Below are positions 1 through 9,157 of a stretch of DNA of 64,000 bases, in pieces. Origin of the DNA: an uncultured Acinetobacter sp. (GTDB taxonomy: Bacteria; Pseudomonadota; Gammaproteobacteria; Pseudomonadales; Moraxellaceae); NCBI RefSeq assembly GCF_947624825.1, contig NZ_CANQLZ010000002.1, positions 1 through 64,000 of the forward strand. Direction: 5' to 3'. Each line of letters opens with the position of its first letter. The first letter of the stretch is position 1. The notes under the pieces are model-generated. The model saw only the letters and a program-made list of their open reading frames with translations, searched no databases and was not told the origin of the DNA. The position numbers were made by a program, and so were the translations under genes.

Positions 1-66
1 TCAGCTGGATAGAGCACTTGGCTACGAACTAAGGGGTCGGGAGTTCGAATCTCTCTGAGCGCACCA
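1..66 (+). tRNA. tRNA-Arg (ACG), 5' end cut by window start
   Basis: Identical to positions 12-77 of the complete tRNA at 541-617, including anticodon loop CTACGAA and 3' CCA. Confidence 0.95.
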
Positions 67-78
67 ACTTGAACAATG

Positions 79-102
79 AACCGCTTTTATAGCGGTTTTT
101 TT
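79..102 (+). terminator. Rho-independent terminator after tRNA
   Basis: AACCGCT-tttat-AGCGGTT followed by a T-run. Confidence 0.8.
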
Positions 103-214
103 GTGTCTGAAATTTGTATTTTTTATGATTTAAACATGTTTGTGTTGTAGGTGGTCAGATATAGTGCTAAAGCAATAGCATTGATGATCATTAGAATAAA
201 ATAGGGGGCAAGGA

Positions 215-439
215 ATGTTTCCGAAAAAAAATTCAAGCGTAGTGTGTTACAGCGATGGTGAGTATGTTTATCAACATCTTGATCTGGTGATTTATTTATC
301 TGACAAAGCCTGTTTTAGCTGCCAAGAAAATTTAGAAGGCGTCGTGGATGATTTTATCCATTTAAGTTTGGGTGAAAAAGTCAGTTTATGTGGTGGCTGT
401 AAGCAACAATTACAACCAATTGTTCAAACTTTAGCTTAA
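215..439 (+). CDS. small CxxC-containing hypothetical protein
   Basis: 74 aa ORF between the two tRNAs; CFSCQ and CGGC motifs suggest metal binding. Confidence 0.6.
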   Translation: MFPKKNSSVVCYSDGEYVYQHLDLVIYLSDKACFSCQENLEGVVDDFIHLSLGEKVSLCGGCKQQLQPIVQTLA

Positions 440-540
440 AAAACTCAATTTGAGTGTTATATGTTCAGTTAAACGCAGTTTTGTGCAAAAGGGCTTAACA
501 AAGTTAAAAATTTATATATAATGCACTTCATCAAGACGTC

Positions 541-617
541 GCGCTCATAGCTCAGCTGGATAGAGCACTTGGCTACGAACTAAGGGGTCGGGAGTTCGAA
601 TCTCTCTGAGCGCACCA
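541..617 (+). tRNA. tRNA-Arg (ACG)
   Basis: 77 nt cloverleaf gcgctcatagctcagctggatagagcacttggctacgaactaag...gcgcacca. Confidence 0.96.
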
Positions 618-640
618 ATCTTGATAAGAATTCCTAAAAA

Positions 641-665
641 AACCGCACATAGATGCGGTTTTTTT
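641..665 (+). terminator. Rho-independent terminator after tRNA
   Basis: AACCGCA-cataga-TGCGGTT then T-run. Confidence 0.75.
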
Positions 666-754
666 ACGTGTGTATGTTCTATACACGACAAGCATCAACA
701 AGCCATGCAATATGGTGTAAGATTTGTGCTATTTCATTATGTGTTCATGGGCTT

Positions 755-1255
755 ATGTCTGACAGCAAATCGAGTCTCTCACTTCGTTATTATTTAACTT
801 TAGAAGAATCCCAAGATGGATTTGCTTTGGCAACCTTTGGTAAAAAGCAAATTACCCGTTTTATTACCCCATTGGTCTGTGTGGCAATTTTAGTGTGGGG
901 CTTATATTTAGGCGTAGATGGGGTTGGGCGTTATTATGTGGCGCTTGGTGCCTTCTTCTTGGTGTTACAACTGTTAATGCGTTATTGGTTTTTACCCATG
1001 ATGTTTAAGCGTCAGTTTGTCAAATATCAATTTGGTAAAAGTGAGCAAGGTTTAGATCTTTATCAAGATTATGCAGAAATTTTTGCCAATGGCGGCACTA
1101 AAACTTTGCATTATCACGAAGTCGCAAATTTTGCCGAAGGTAAACTCACCTATATGCTAGAGCTAAAAAGCCGTATGGTGGTGATTGTGCCAAAACGTGC
1201 TTTGCGTGATGCTCATGAGCATGCATTATTTAGCAATAGTTTTAATAAAAAATAA
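755..1255 (+). CDS. YcxB-like membrane protein
   Basis: Two TM helices then a YcxB-like C-terminal segment; the internal ATG at 755 is the likelier start than 653, which overlaps the terminator. Confidence 0.6.
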   Translation: MSDSKSSLSLRYYLTLEESQDGFALATFGKKQITRFITPLVCVAILVWGLYLGVDGVGRYYVALGAFFLVLQLLMRYWFLPMMFKRQFVKYQFGKSEQGLDLYQDYAEIFANGGTKTLHYHEVANFAEGKLTYMLELKSRMVVIVPKRALRDAHEHALFSNSFNKK

Positions 1256-1269
1256 AAAAGGGTTTATGT

Positions 1270-1911
1270 ATGTCTTTATCACCATCCAAGATTGTTTGTG
1301 TAGGGCGCAGTTATGCGGCGCATGCCGCCGAACTTGGCAATGCCATTCCTGATCAGCCTGTGCTGTTTTTAAAGCCACCGAGCAGCTTAACGCCTTTGGC
1401 TGATGGTATTGCTTGGAACCAAGCTTTAGGCAGCTGTCATTATGAATGTGAATTATGTTTGCGTATTGATCAGCCTTTAAGTCAAGTGACCAATCCTGAG
1501 CAGGCTTTAGCTGCAATTGGAGCAATTACTTTAGGTTTAGATTTAACATTACGTGATTTACAAGATCAATTGAAGACCAAGGGGCATCCTTGGGAGCGTG
1601 CTAAAGCCTTTGATGGTGCCTGCTTGCTTGGTGATTGGGTAGGTGTAAGCGAAATTAAGGCTTGGGATCAGGTGCAGTATCAGCTTGAAATTAACCAACA
1701 AGTGCGTCAAGTGGGTGATACGAGTTTGTTAATTTTTAGTATTGCAGAGCTATTGATTGAAATTAACCAAAGCTTTAGCTTACAACCAGGTGATGTGGTT
1801 ATGACAGGTACACCTGCAGGTGTAGGGGCATTACAAGCCAATGATCAACTTAATATGACGCTCAAAGGTCAAAGCCAAGATTTTGTGTGGCGCACTTACG
1901 TTAAAGCTTAA
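1270..1911 (+). CDS. fumarylacetoacetate hydrolase family protein
   Basis: KIVCVGRSYAAHAAELGN...PVLFLKPPSS...GDVVMTGTPAGVG motifs. Confidence 0.9.
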   Translation: MSLSPSKIVCVGRSYAAHAAELGNAIPDQPVLFLKPPSSLTPLADGIAWNQALGSCHYECELCLRIDQPLSQVTNPEQALAAIGAITLGLDLTLRDLQDQLKTKGHPWERAKAFDGACLLGDWVGVSEIKAWDQVQYQLEINQQVRQVGDTSLLIFSIAELLIEINQSFSLQPGDVVMTGTPAGVGALQANDQLNMTLKGQSQDFVWRTYVKA

Positions 1912-1953
1912 ACTTGTAAATAAAAAAAGGACTGCTTGGCAGTCCTTTTTTGG

Positions 1954-2475
1954 TTAGTCACGCATTAAATGCGCAAACTTGCTATGTAGTTTTAATAGTT
2001 TAGGTGGAATGGCAAAGTTACAATAGCCTTGGGTTGGGTTTTTGGCAAAGTAATTTTGGTGATAGTCTTCGGCAGGGTAGAAAGTGGGTACAGGACTGAG
2101 CTCTGTGACAATATTTAAGCCTTCAGCGCACAGTTCAGCAATCATTGCTTTTGATAATTGCTTTTGTTGATCATTAAAATAATAAATCACCGAGCGATAT
2201 TGTGTACCGACGTCACCACCTTGACGGTTTAATGTGGTTGGATCATGAGTTGCAAAAAATACATCAAGTAATTGTGCATAGCTGATTTGAGTTTCATCAA
2301 AGTCTACCAACAATACTTCGGCATGGTTGGTTTCACCTGTGCAAACTTGTTCATAGCTTGGATTTGGCATATCACCGCCAGCATAACCACTGGTGACTTT
2401 GGTAACACCGTTTAAGCGTAAAAACACGGCTTCTACACACCAAAAACAACCACCGCCAAATAGAGCCTGTTGCAT
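1954..2475 (-). CDS. msrA: peptide-methionine (S)-S-oxide reductase
   Basis: [12 protein letters not shown] active-site motif; GYAGG; full length. Confidence 0.96.
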   Translation of the reverse strand: MQQALFGGGCFWCVEAVFLRLNGVTKVTSGYAGGDMPNPSYEQVCTGETNHAEVLLVDFDETQISYAQLLDVFFATHDPTTLNRQGGDVGTQYRSVIYYFNDQQKQLSKAMIAELCAEGLNIVTELSPVPTFYPAEDYHQNYFAKNPTQGYCNFAIPPKLLKLHSKFAHLMRD

Positions 2476-2604
2476 ATTGTATTCCCTAAGTTTTTTGCAT
2501 TTATAAACTTTAATATAAAGCTAAAGCTAAAAACTACAACGTCGCTTGAGTCTAAATGCATAAAAAGCCTGCTATTGCAGGCTTTTTTTAACAATTTTTA
2601 ACGC

Positions 2605-3072
2605 TTAGCGTGGTTGCACTGCACTACTAAATTGTAATAACACATTGCCATTCTTGTCGGTGAGTTTTAAAGTTTTGTTGTACACCACATAATGAGTCAC
2701 TTTACCCAAAGCCTCTACATACTTTTGTGGCACGTAGGTTTTGTCCATACACGCCATTTTAGTGCTAGCCAATTGTGACAAGCTTAAGGTTTCACGACCT
2801 GCGGCATAGCCACCCATAATACGATTACAACCATCTGCACCTGATACACGACCATCTTTAGAAAATTGTAGACTTGGAATGTTGTTGGTGCTTGGCTTGG
2901 TGGTGACTTGCATGGTACCAATGTGTGTTAAAATCCATGTGCCATGCTGCAATTGCATTAAATTGCTTTGGGTGATGGTTTCAGATGGACCTGGTTGTAC
3001 AGGTGTAGTTGAACACGCAGTGATCGCAAGGCTTGCACCCAATAGGGCAACAGTACATAATTTTTTTAGCAT
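2605..3072 (-). CDS. META domain lipoprotein
   Basis: MLKKLCTVALLGASLAITAC lipobox; META-like domain with GCNRIMGGY. Confidence 0.8.
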   Translation of the reverse strand: MLKKLCTVALLGASLAITACSTTPVQPGPSETITQSNLMQLQHGTWILTHIGTMQVTTKPSTNNIPSLQFSKDGRVSGADGCNRIMGGYAAGRETLSLSQLASTKMACMDKTYVPQKYVEALGKVTHYVVYNKTLKLTDKNGNVLLQFSSAVQPR

Positions 3073-3149
3073 GAGTGAGACTCTTATTGTCATTAAGTTC
3101 ATCTTATCTTATGCAAAAAATTGCTGACTGTAAGCATAATTTACAAAAA

Positions 3150-4178
3150 TTAAGGTGATGTAAGGTCTTGGCGCAATAAAGATGAATATTCTTGGCTACT
3201 AAGCACTGGCGCATGGCGTTTAGGATTCACGTGCGCCAGCTTGTACCAGGTTGCCATATCAATTTGGGGGTCTAGCACCCCTAAATCATGTAAATAATTG
3301 GGCAAATAGCCCGAAGCTATTAAACGATAATCGCGAGGTAAGCTTTGATTAGTCGCGGCTTGTACCATATCAAACACCAACGTGGTGCAATTACTGGTTA
3401 ACGTGTTATACCACTTTGGGGTGTTTTGTAATTGCTTGGCTTTACTTAGATATTGTTCAAATAATGCCCGTTGCTGCTGAGCTTGCATTTTAATAGGGAA
3501 AAAATACACCTGTTCACCGCGCACATTGCTGCGTGTGTAAATAATGTCTTTTTCATCGGCTGCTATAAGGCTGAGTTCAAATTTACGAAAAAAGCCACCT
3601 AAGGCAGAAAAATCTTCATGTTGTTCTTTGCGAATTTCAATGGAAAACGTAATGGGGGCACTGTTATAAAAATCAAAGCTGACCAAGGTATGCGCGATTT
3701 GGGGTCCCATCCAATAAGAGGTGATCATATTCACCCCTGAAATTTGGCTTAAATCAACTGTGCGGCTTTCCCAACGCTCAACATAGCTACCATCGGCTTG
3801 CCAAGCAAAATTTCGCACATTGTGTAAGGTGACCAAATTGCCGTGTTGTTCATAGTTGAGTAAACGTGCAACTTCAGGATTCCATTGGCGATTTTGCTCA
3901 GGTGATAATGAAAAATACCAAGTTAAACCCAGCAATAAGCCAAGCATATACAGCAATACATCTTTCTTACGGCCTAACCAATGCGTGGCATATATGCCAA
4001 GTACACTTAAGGCAAAGGCAATCCATATTATAATGAAGGCATAAGACGCAACATGACCTAAAGGTTGCTGTATCCAGATTGCCATACATAACCACAATGA
4101 AGACAGCACCACGCTTAAGCTAAAGCCTATATGCAACAAAGCATGTAAGATGCGTTTTAAAGATGCTGTCATCATCAT
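3150..4178 (-). CDS. DUF4105-like membrane protein
   Basis: N-terminal TM helices; WYNTLTSNCTTLVFDMV motif typical of DUF4105 proteins. Confidence 0.7.
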   Translation of the reverse strand: MMMTASLKRILHALLHIGFSLSVVLSSLWLCMAIWIQQPLGHVASYAFIIIWIAFALSVLGIYATHWLGRKKDVLLYMLGLLLGLTWYFSLSPEQNRQWNPEVARLLNYEQHGNLVTLHNVRNFAWQADGSYVERWESRTVDLSQISGVNMITSYWMGPQIAHTLVSFDFYNSAPITFSIEIRKEQHEDFSALGGFFRKFELSLIAADEKDIIYTRSNVRGEQVYFFPIKMQAQQQRALFEQYLSKAKQLQNTPKWYNTLTSNCTTLVFDMVQAATNQSLPRDYRLIASGYLPNYLHDLGVLDPQIDMATWYKLAHVNPKRHAPVLSSQEYSSLLRQDLTSP

Positions 4179-4194
4179 GATCTAAGCCAAAAGC

Positions 4195-4707
4195 TTATTT
4201 TTGATAGGTTGCAAACTCAAATGCAATCCCTGTTTTGTCGTCGACATGTTGCTCAGCGGCAACTTTTTTAAATTCAGCCGGAATGGCAGGGTAATGCGCG
4301 TCACCTTGTACATCTAATTCAACATGAGTGAGCTCTAAACGATCGGCAATCGCTAAGGTTTGTGTAAAGATTTCACCGCCGCCAATAATAAAAATGCTGT
4401 TTGGTTTCTCTGATGCTTTGACATCAGCAACAGCTTGGCTTAAGGCATCTTCAATAGAATACGCAACCTTAGTGCCTACAAATGCCCAATTTTGATCACG
4501 GGTAATTACCCAATTGACACGTTTGGGTAAGGTACGCCCCATAGATTCTAAGGTTTTGCGTCCCATCACCACCACACCACCTTGGGTGATTGCTTTAAAG
4601 TGTTTGAGGTCGGCAGAAATATGCCATGGCAAGTCGTTTCCTTGACCAATACAGCGCTGCTGATCCATTGCCACCACGTGTACCACTTCTAAATCTTGAA
4701 ATGCCAT
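4195..4707 (-). CDS. folA: dihydrofolate reductase
   Basis: VVAMDQQRCIGQGNDLPWHISADLKHFK...VVMGRKTLESMGRTLPKR...FIIGGGEIF. Confidence 0.96.
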   Translation of the reverse strand: MAFQDLEVVHVVAMDQQRCIGQGNDLPWHISADLKHFKAITQGGVVVMGRKTLESMGRTLPKRVNWVITRDQNWAFVGTKVAYSIEDALSQAVADVKASEKPNSIFIIGGGEIFTQTLAIADRLELTHVELDVQGDAHYPAIPAEFKKVAAEQHVDDKTGIAFEFATYQK

Positions 4708-4807
4708 GCCCAAAATATCCAAATAAAAGAATCAAAATTTATGCCTATTAAAATGCAAAATCCCCCTATAAGAAAGGGGGATATTGTAGATCGAGCAAAT
4801 ATTTAAC

Positions 4808-5650
4808 TTAAACGGCGACCGGTGCTTTAATAGCAGGGTGTGACTCATAGCCGACTATTTCAATATCTTCAAACTTAAAATCAAATAAATCTTTGATTTG
4901 TGGATTCAGCTGTAATTGGCATAAAGCCAAAGGCTCGCGGCTGAGTTGTAATTGTGCTTGTTCAAAATGGTTGGCATATAAATGTGTATCGCCACCTGTC
5001 CAGACAAAATCACCAACCTCTAAATCACATACTTGCGCAATCATATGTGTTAATAGCGCATAGCTGGCAATATTAAACGGTACACCTAGAAATACATCGG
5101 CGCTACGTTGGTACAACTGACACGACAATTTTCCGTTATGCACAAAGAATTGGAACAATGTATGGCAAGGCGGTAGCGCCACTTGACTGGCTTCGTTTGG
5201 ATTCCAACCCGACACGATTAAACGACGTGAATTTGGGTTGGTTTTGATTTCGTTAATCAACCATTTGATTTGGTCAAAGCCATCAGCATTATAGCTATTG
5301 TCTGTATTTTTGGTCGCACCAAAATTACGCCATTGGTGACCATAAACCGGACCTAACTCACCTTCAGGACGACCAAAACGAGCGGTTTGTTCAGCCGTTG
5401 ACCATTCATCCCAAATGCTGACCTTATGATCTTTTAAATATTGAACGTTGGTATCGCCTTTTAAAAACCACAACAGTTCAATCACAATCGAGCGAAAGTG
5501 AACCTTTTTTGTGGTTAATAAGGGAAAACCTTTGGAAAGATCAAAGCGCATTTGATGACCAAATACAGAACGTGTTCCTGTGCCTGTACGGTCGCCTTTG
5601 TCGCCACCATTGTCGAGGATGTGTTGTAAAAGGTCTAAATATTGACGCAT
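4808..5650 (-). CDS. thyA: thymidylate synthase
   Basis: [12 protein letters not shown] active site; full-length ThyA. Confidence 0.98.
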   Translation of the reverse strand: MRQYLDLLQHILDNGGDKGDRTGTGTRSVFGHQMRFDLSKGFPLLTTKKVHFRSIVIELLWFLKGDTNVQYLKDHKVSIWDEWSTAEQTARFGRPEGELGPVYGHQWRNFGATKNTDNSYNADGFDQIKWLINEIKTNPNSRRLIVSGWNPNEASQVALPPCHTLFQFFVHNGKLSCQLYQRSADVFLGVPFNIASYALLTHMIAQVCDLEVGDFVWTGGDTHLYANHFEQAQLQLSREPLALCQLQLNPQIKDLFDFKFEDIEIVGYESHPAIKAPVAV

Positions 5651-5861
5651 AGAACTCTCAAATCATTTTAGTCGCTTTGACTGAAGTTAAATTAAAATGG
5701 GGAATGTGCCAATCATACAGATTTTTTGTTAAAAAGCCTATGCGCTCAGATTTAAGCTAAACTTGAGGACATATACTTAACTTAAACTATGCTGTTTGGC
5801 TCTTGGTCAACTGCATGTACGCCATATAGATCTAAACATCTACAGTCAAAAATAAGTGGAT

Positions 5862-5902
5862 TTTTAAGTGTTAAAAGCAATATTTTAAGTCTTAAAAGCG
5901 AT
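5862..5902. repeat. two tandem 20-nt repeats, 21-nt period
   Basis: ttttaagtgttaaaagcaat / ttttaagtcttaaaagcgat (2 mismatches). Confidence 0.6.
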
Positions 5903-6132
5903 TAATTGCGGTATCTGTTTTACAATAGTTTTACTCAAAAAGCTGTTAGGTGTATTTGTATAGCTGATTGATACTTAAGTTAATATAAAAAATAATGTTA
6001 TTTTGGTGGTTAATTTTAGCCTAATTATTAACCTTTTCTTACATTTTAAACAGTGAAAAAAACGATTAATCTGTTTAGTATGCCGTCTTCTTAAAATATG
6101 CAGTTGGGTCTGCTGAGGATGGTGTAAAAATT

Positions 6133-6636
6133 ATGGTTGATGTTCAAAGCGTGAATGTGAGTGCTGTAACTGCCCCTGTTCAAGCCAATGTGTTACGTCG
6201 TGCGCAAGCGACGCAAAAGCCGCCTAAGTCTATTGCTAAACCTGAAAAAAACAGCATGAAATTTAATGGTCAGCGCATTGATGTCAATAAAATGACCCAA
6301 TATTTGCAAGGGATTACCCGTCAAACCACCACGCGTAAGTGTGCGCGTAGCGTCCGTTTAGCACTGCAAGCTGCGGGTGCTCGTTTTAAAAGTCATCCTG
6401 TTGCAGCAGCAGATTGGGGTTCAACCTTAACCCAAATTGGTTATCGCAAAATTAATTTGGCTTTTGACCGACCACAAAAGGGTGATATTTATATTATTGA
6501 TCGCACTGCAAGCAATCGTTATGGACATATTGCGGCATATTCAGGTCAAGCATGGGTGTCGGATTTTAAACAGCGTAGTCATGCGGTATATAAAAATAAA
6601 AACGTCAAATATGAATACTATCGCTTGGCATTTTAA
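6133..6636 (+). CDS. CHAP/NlpC-P60-like putative amidase
   Basis: CARSVRLALQAAG (Cys) and KGDIYII...YGHIAAYSG (His) arrangement typical of CHAP/NlpC folds; no signal peptide. Confidence 0.55.
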   Translation: MVDVQSVNVSAVTAPVQANVLRRAQATQKPPKSIAKPEKNSMKFNGQRIDVNKMTQYLQGITRQTTTRKCARSVRLALQAAGARFKSHPVAAADWGSTLTQIGYRKINLAFDRPQKGDIYIIDRTASNRYGHIAAYSGQAWVSDFKQRSHAVYKNKNVKYEYYRLAF

Positions 6637-7004
6637 TTAAAACGTGGTGCGCGGTTGCTGTAAATTGACACAATAAATAAACTGAGCACACTAAAGCCAA
6701 TCGCTTGTAGCATTAAGGCCCACACATGCTGCGAGGGTAGTAACAGCATTAAGCCCAACCAATACACGATTGGCAGCAGAAAAAACAGTGCATCAAACAT
6801 GTTGTTATAACGCTGTTGGCTTTGTAATTTGAGCTTAATTACGCGTAATACATGCACAAGTGCACCTAAGCCTAAGCTCAGCAGACTAAAGGCTAAACTC
6901 AGCTCTGCCACTTTGGCACATGCATAAATCATTAAACAAACCGCCACACATAAGGCAAGTTTGACTTGTCGATTACAGCGCGCTGAATACCAAAAATCTA
7001 ACAT
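6633..7004 (-). CDS. integral membrane protein
   Basis: About 4 hydrophobic segments; start overlaps the upstream stop (TAATG). Confidence 0.5.
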   Translation of the reverse strand: MLDFWYSARCNRQVKLALCVAVCLMIYACAKVAELSLAFSLLSLGLGALVHVLRVIKLKLQSQQRYNNMFDALFFLLPIVYWLGLMLLLPSQHVWALMLQAIGFSVLSLFIVSIYSNRAPRFN

Positions 7005-7417
7005 TATTGATCCTGAGCTTTGAGCAAAGAAAAAGGTGAAAATAAGCAAATGGCCAATGCCATAAAACCAATGCCTTGAGCACCTAAGATTAAGATATCG
7101 CCATGTTTAAGCTGCATAAAAATAATCGCAATGATTAAAGCAATAGGAATCCAATGTAATACGCGCGCAAATATACTTTGAGTTGGAGCAAAATGTAGTT
7201 TGCAGTAACGACACATTAAAAAAATAATGCCTGTCCCTAAACACATTAAAATCGCCATTAAGCTTAAAGGATTCAGCCAATACAACACCGCTGTCACGAA
7301 TACCAATATTCCAAACAAGCTAAATTTACGACCTACAGGCACATTCGGGTCAAACCAAAACTCAAGCATCGGCACAAGGCTAAATAAAATAGGAGGCTTA
7401 ATGTAGCAAATTGGCAT
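7004..7417 (-). CDS. integral membrane protein
   Basis: About 4 hydrophobic segments; coupled with the next ORF. Confidence 0.5.
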   Translation of the reverse strand: MPICYIKPPILFSLVPMLEFWFDPNVPVGRKFSLFGILVFVTAVLYWLNPLSLMAILMCLGTGIIFLMCRYCKLHFAPTQSIFARVLHWIPIALIIAIIFMQLKHGDILILGAQGIGFMALAICLFSPFSLLKAQDQ

Positions 7418-7453
7418 AAAAAAAGGTGAAGCGATTGCTCCACCTTGCAGGCT

Positions 7454-8266
7454 TTAATTGAGTTTTTGAGGACCCCAATCATAAACATTTTTCTTGTAGG
7501 CGTACCATAGCATCCATGCGCCCACCAAAATCATCGGTAGACTTAAGAACTGTCCTTTACTCATCCATGCAATGAACAGTTGGCTGTTGTCGGGTTCACG
7601 GAAGAATTCCATGACAAAACGCGCCACACCATAACCCATCAAAAATACGGCCGACACCGCCATGCGTGGACGAGGCTTAGCGCTAAACCACCACAGCAGA
7701 ATAAATAACAATAAACCTTCAGCAAATGCTTGATAAAGCTGCGATGGATGACGCACCAATTGTAGAGGGTCGGTTGGGAAAATCATGCCTAGCGCAAAAT
7801 CAGGATTGGTGACGGAACGACCATATAATTCACCACCAATAAAGTTACCTATACGCCCAAACATTAGACCTGTGGGTACGCAAGGGGCAATAAAATCTAA
7901 AGTTTGGAACCATGACATTTGGTATTTCTTACACCACAGCAGCATGGCTAAAACCACACCTAAAAAACCGCCGTGAAAGCTCATACCACCGGTCCAAACT
8001 TGGAATAACCATAATGGATCTGCCAAGAATTGTTCAAAGCCGTAAAAGAACACATATCCAACACGACCGCCAATCACGACGCCTAAAGCGCCATAGAAAA
8101 TCAGGTCAGAAACCATATCTGCCGTCCAACCTTGACGTTGTTTTGCGCGGTAAGTGGCCAAGCCCCATGCAAATAAAAACGCCAATAAATACATTAGTCC
8201 ATACCAATGCACTTGCAGTGGCCCAATTGCAATCGCAACGGGGTCAATATTTGGATAGGTCAGCAT
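7454..8266 (-). CDS. lgt: prolipoprotein diacylglyceryl transferase
   Basis: GGRVGYVFFY...GRIGNFIGGELYGR Lgt signature. Confidence 0.97.
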   Translation of the reverse strand: MLTYPNIDPVAIAIGPLQVHWYGLMYLLAFLFAWGLATYRAKQRQGWTADMVSDLIFYGALGVVIGGRVGYVFFYGFEQFLADPLWLFQVWTGGMSFHGGFLGVVLAMLLWCKKYQMSWFQTLDFIAPCVPTGLMFGRIGNFIGGELYGRSVTNPDFALGMIFPTDPLQLVRHPSQLYQAFAEGLLLFILLWWFSAKPRPRMAVSAVFLMGYGVARFVMEFFREPDNSQLFIAWMSKGQFLSLPMILVGAWMLWYAYKKNVYDWGPQKLN

Positions 8267-8356
8267 TTAAATTCCTTGATCTTGTTTTGTATAGATTCTA
8301 GCTGAAAGTTATGAAAAATGTTGTACATTCAATGTGTAAAGATCAGGGAGTACAAC

Positions 8357-9118
8357 ATGTGTATTGTGGCTTTGGCATGGCAGGTCATTGATGGAATGCC
8401 CTTATGCTTAATTTCCAATCGGGATGAATATTATCAGCGCCCAACTCAAGCGCTCAAAGCTTGGGACAAGAGCAATATCATTGCCGGACAAGATCTTGAA
8501 CAAGGTGGCACATGGATGGGCGTGACCAAAACCGGACGTTGGGCGGTGATTACCAATTTTCGTGATGGACAAGACCAAAAACACTATCCGACTTCACGCG
8601 GGCATTTGGTTAGTGATTTTTTACAGTCAGATTTAGCCCCAATTCGCTTTGCAAAATTCTTAGAAGCCAAGCAATGTGATTATGCTGGTTTTAATATCTT
8701 TATGGGTGATCAAACGCAAGCGGTCTATATGAGCAATCGGGGTGAAGCCCCACAAGTGCTTGCACATGGGGTGTATGTAGTTTCCAATGCTTTAATGCAT
8801 GAGCCTTGGGAGAAAACTCGGTATTTACGCAAACGTTTTACCCAAGAGTTATTGCCATTGTTACAACAGACTGAGCAATCTGAGATTGAAGATGCAGTAT
8901 GGGATATTTTGCAAGATCAACGTAAAGTGCCAGTGGATTTGCTGCCTAATACCGGAATTTCTAGTCAAATGGAACAACTACTGTCTTCGACTTTTATTGA
9001 AAGTGCACACTATGGTACGCGTTGTTGTAATTTTTTGACTTTAAAACAGCAAACTTGGCATTGGCTTGAGAAAGATCAAACAGGAAAAATCGTGCCTATA
9101 CAGCAAGTACTGACATAA
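8357..9118 (+). CDS. NRDE (TANGO2-like) family protein
   Basis: MCIVALAW...LISNRDEYYQRPTQ...GGTWMGV. Confidence 0.9.
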   Translation: MCIVALAWQVIDGMPLCLISNRDEYYQRPTQALKAWDKSNIIAGQDLEQGGTWMGVTKTGRWAVITNFRDGQDQKHYPTSRGHLVSDFLQSDLAPIRFAKFLEAKQCDYAGFNIFMGDQTQAVYMSNRGEAPQVLAHGVYVVSNALMHEPWEKTRYLRKRFTQELLPLLQQTEQSEIEDAVWDILQDQRKVPVDLLPNTGISSQMEQLLSSTFIESAHYGTRCCNFLTLKQQTWHWLEKDQTGKIVPIQQVLT

Positions 9119-9119
9119 A

Positions 9120-9147
9120 AAAATCCCTCAAGTTGAGGGATTTTTTA
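9120..9147. terminator. bidirectional Rho-independent terminator
   Basis: aaaaaaTCCCTCAAgttGAGGGAtttttt. Confidence 0.8.
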
Positions 9148-9157
9148 CAATGCTGAT

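Noticed and set aside
541-617. Duplicated tRNA-Arg as an integration (att) site
   Set aside because: No integrase nearby; both copies are complete or cut only by the window edge, and the gap holds one small gene, so simple tandem tRNA duplication
653-754. Upstream extension of the YcxB-like ORF
   Set aside because: Runs through the tRNA terminator; ATG 755 is more plausible
4808-5650. folA-thyA as trimethoprim-resistance cargo
   Set aside because: Typical chromosomal pair in ordinary context; no mobile flanks
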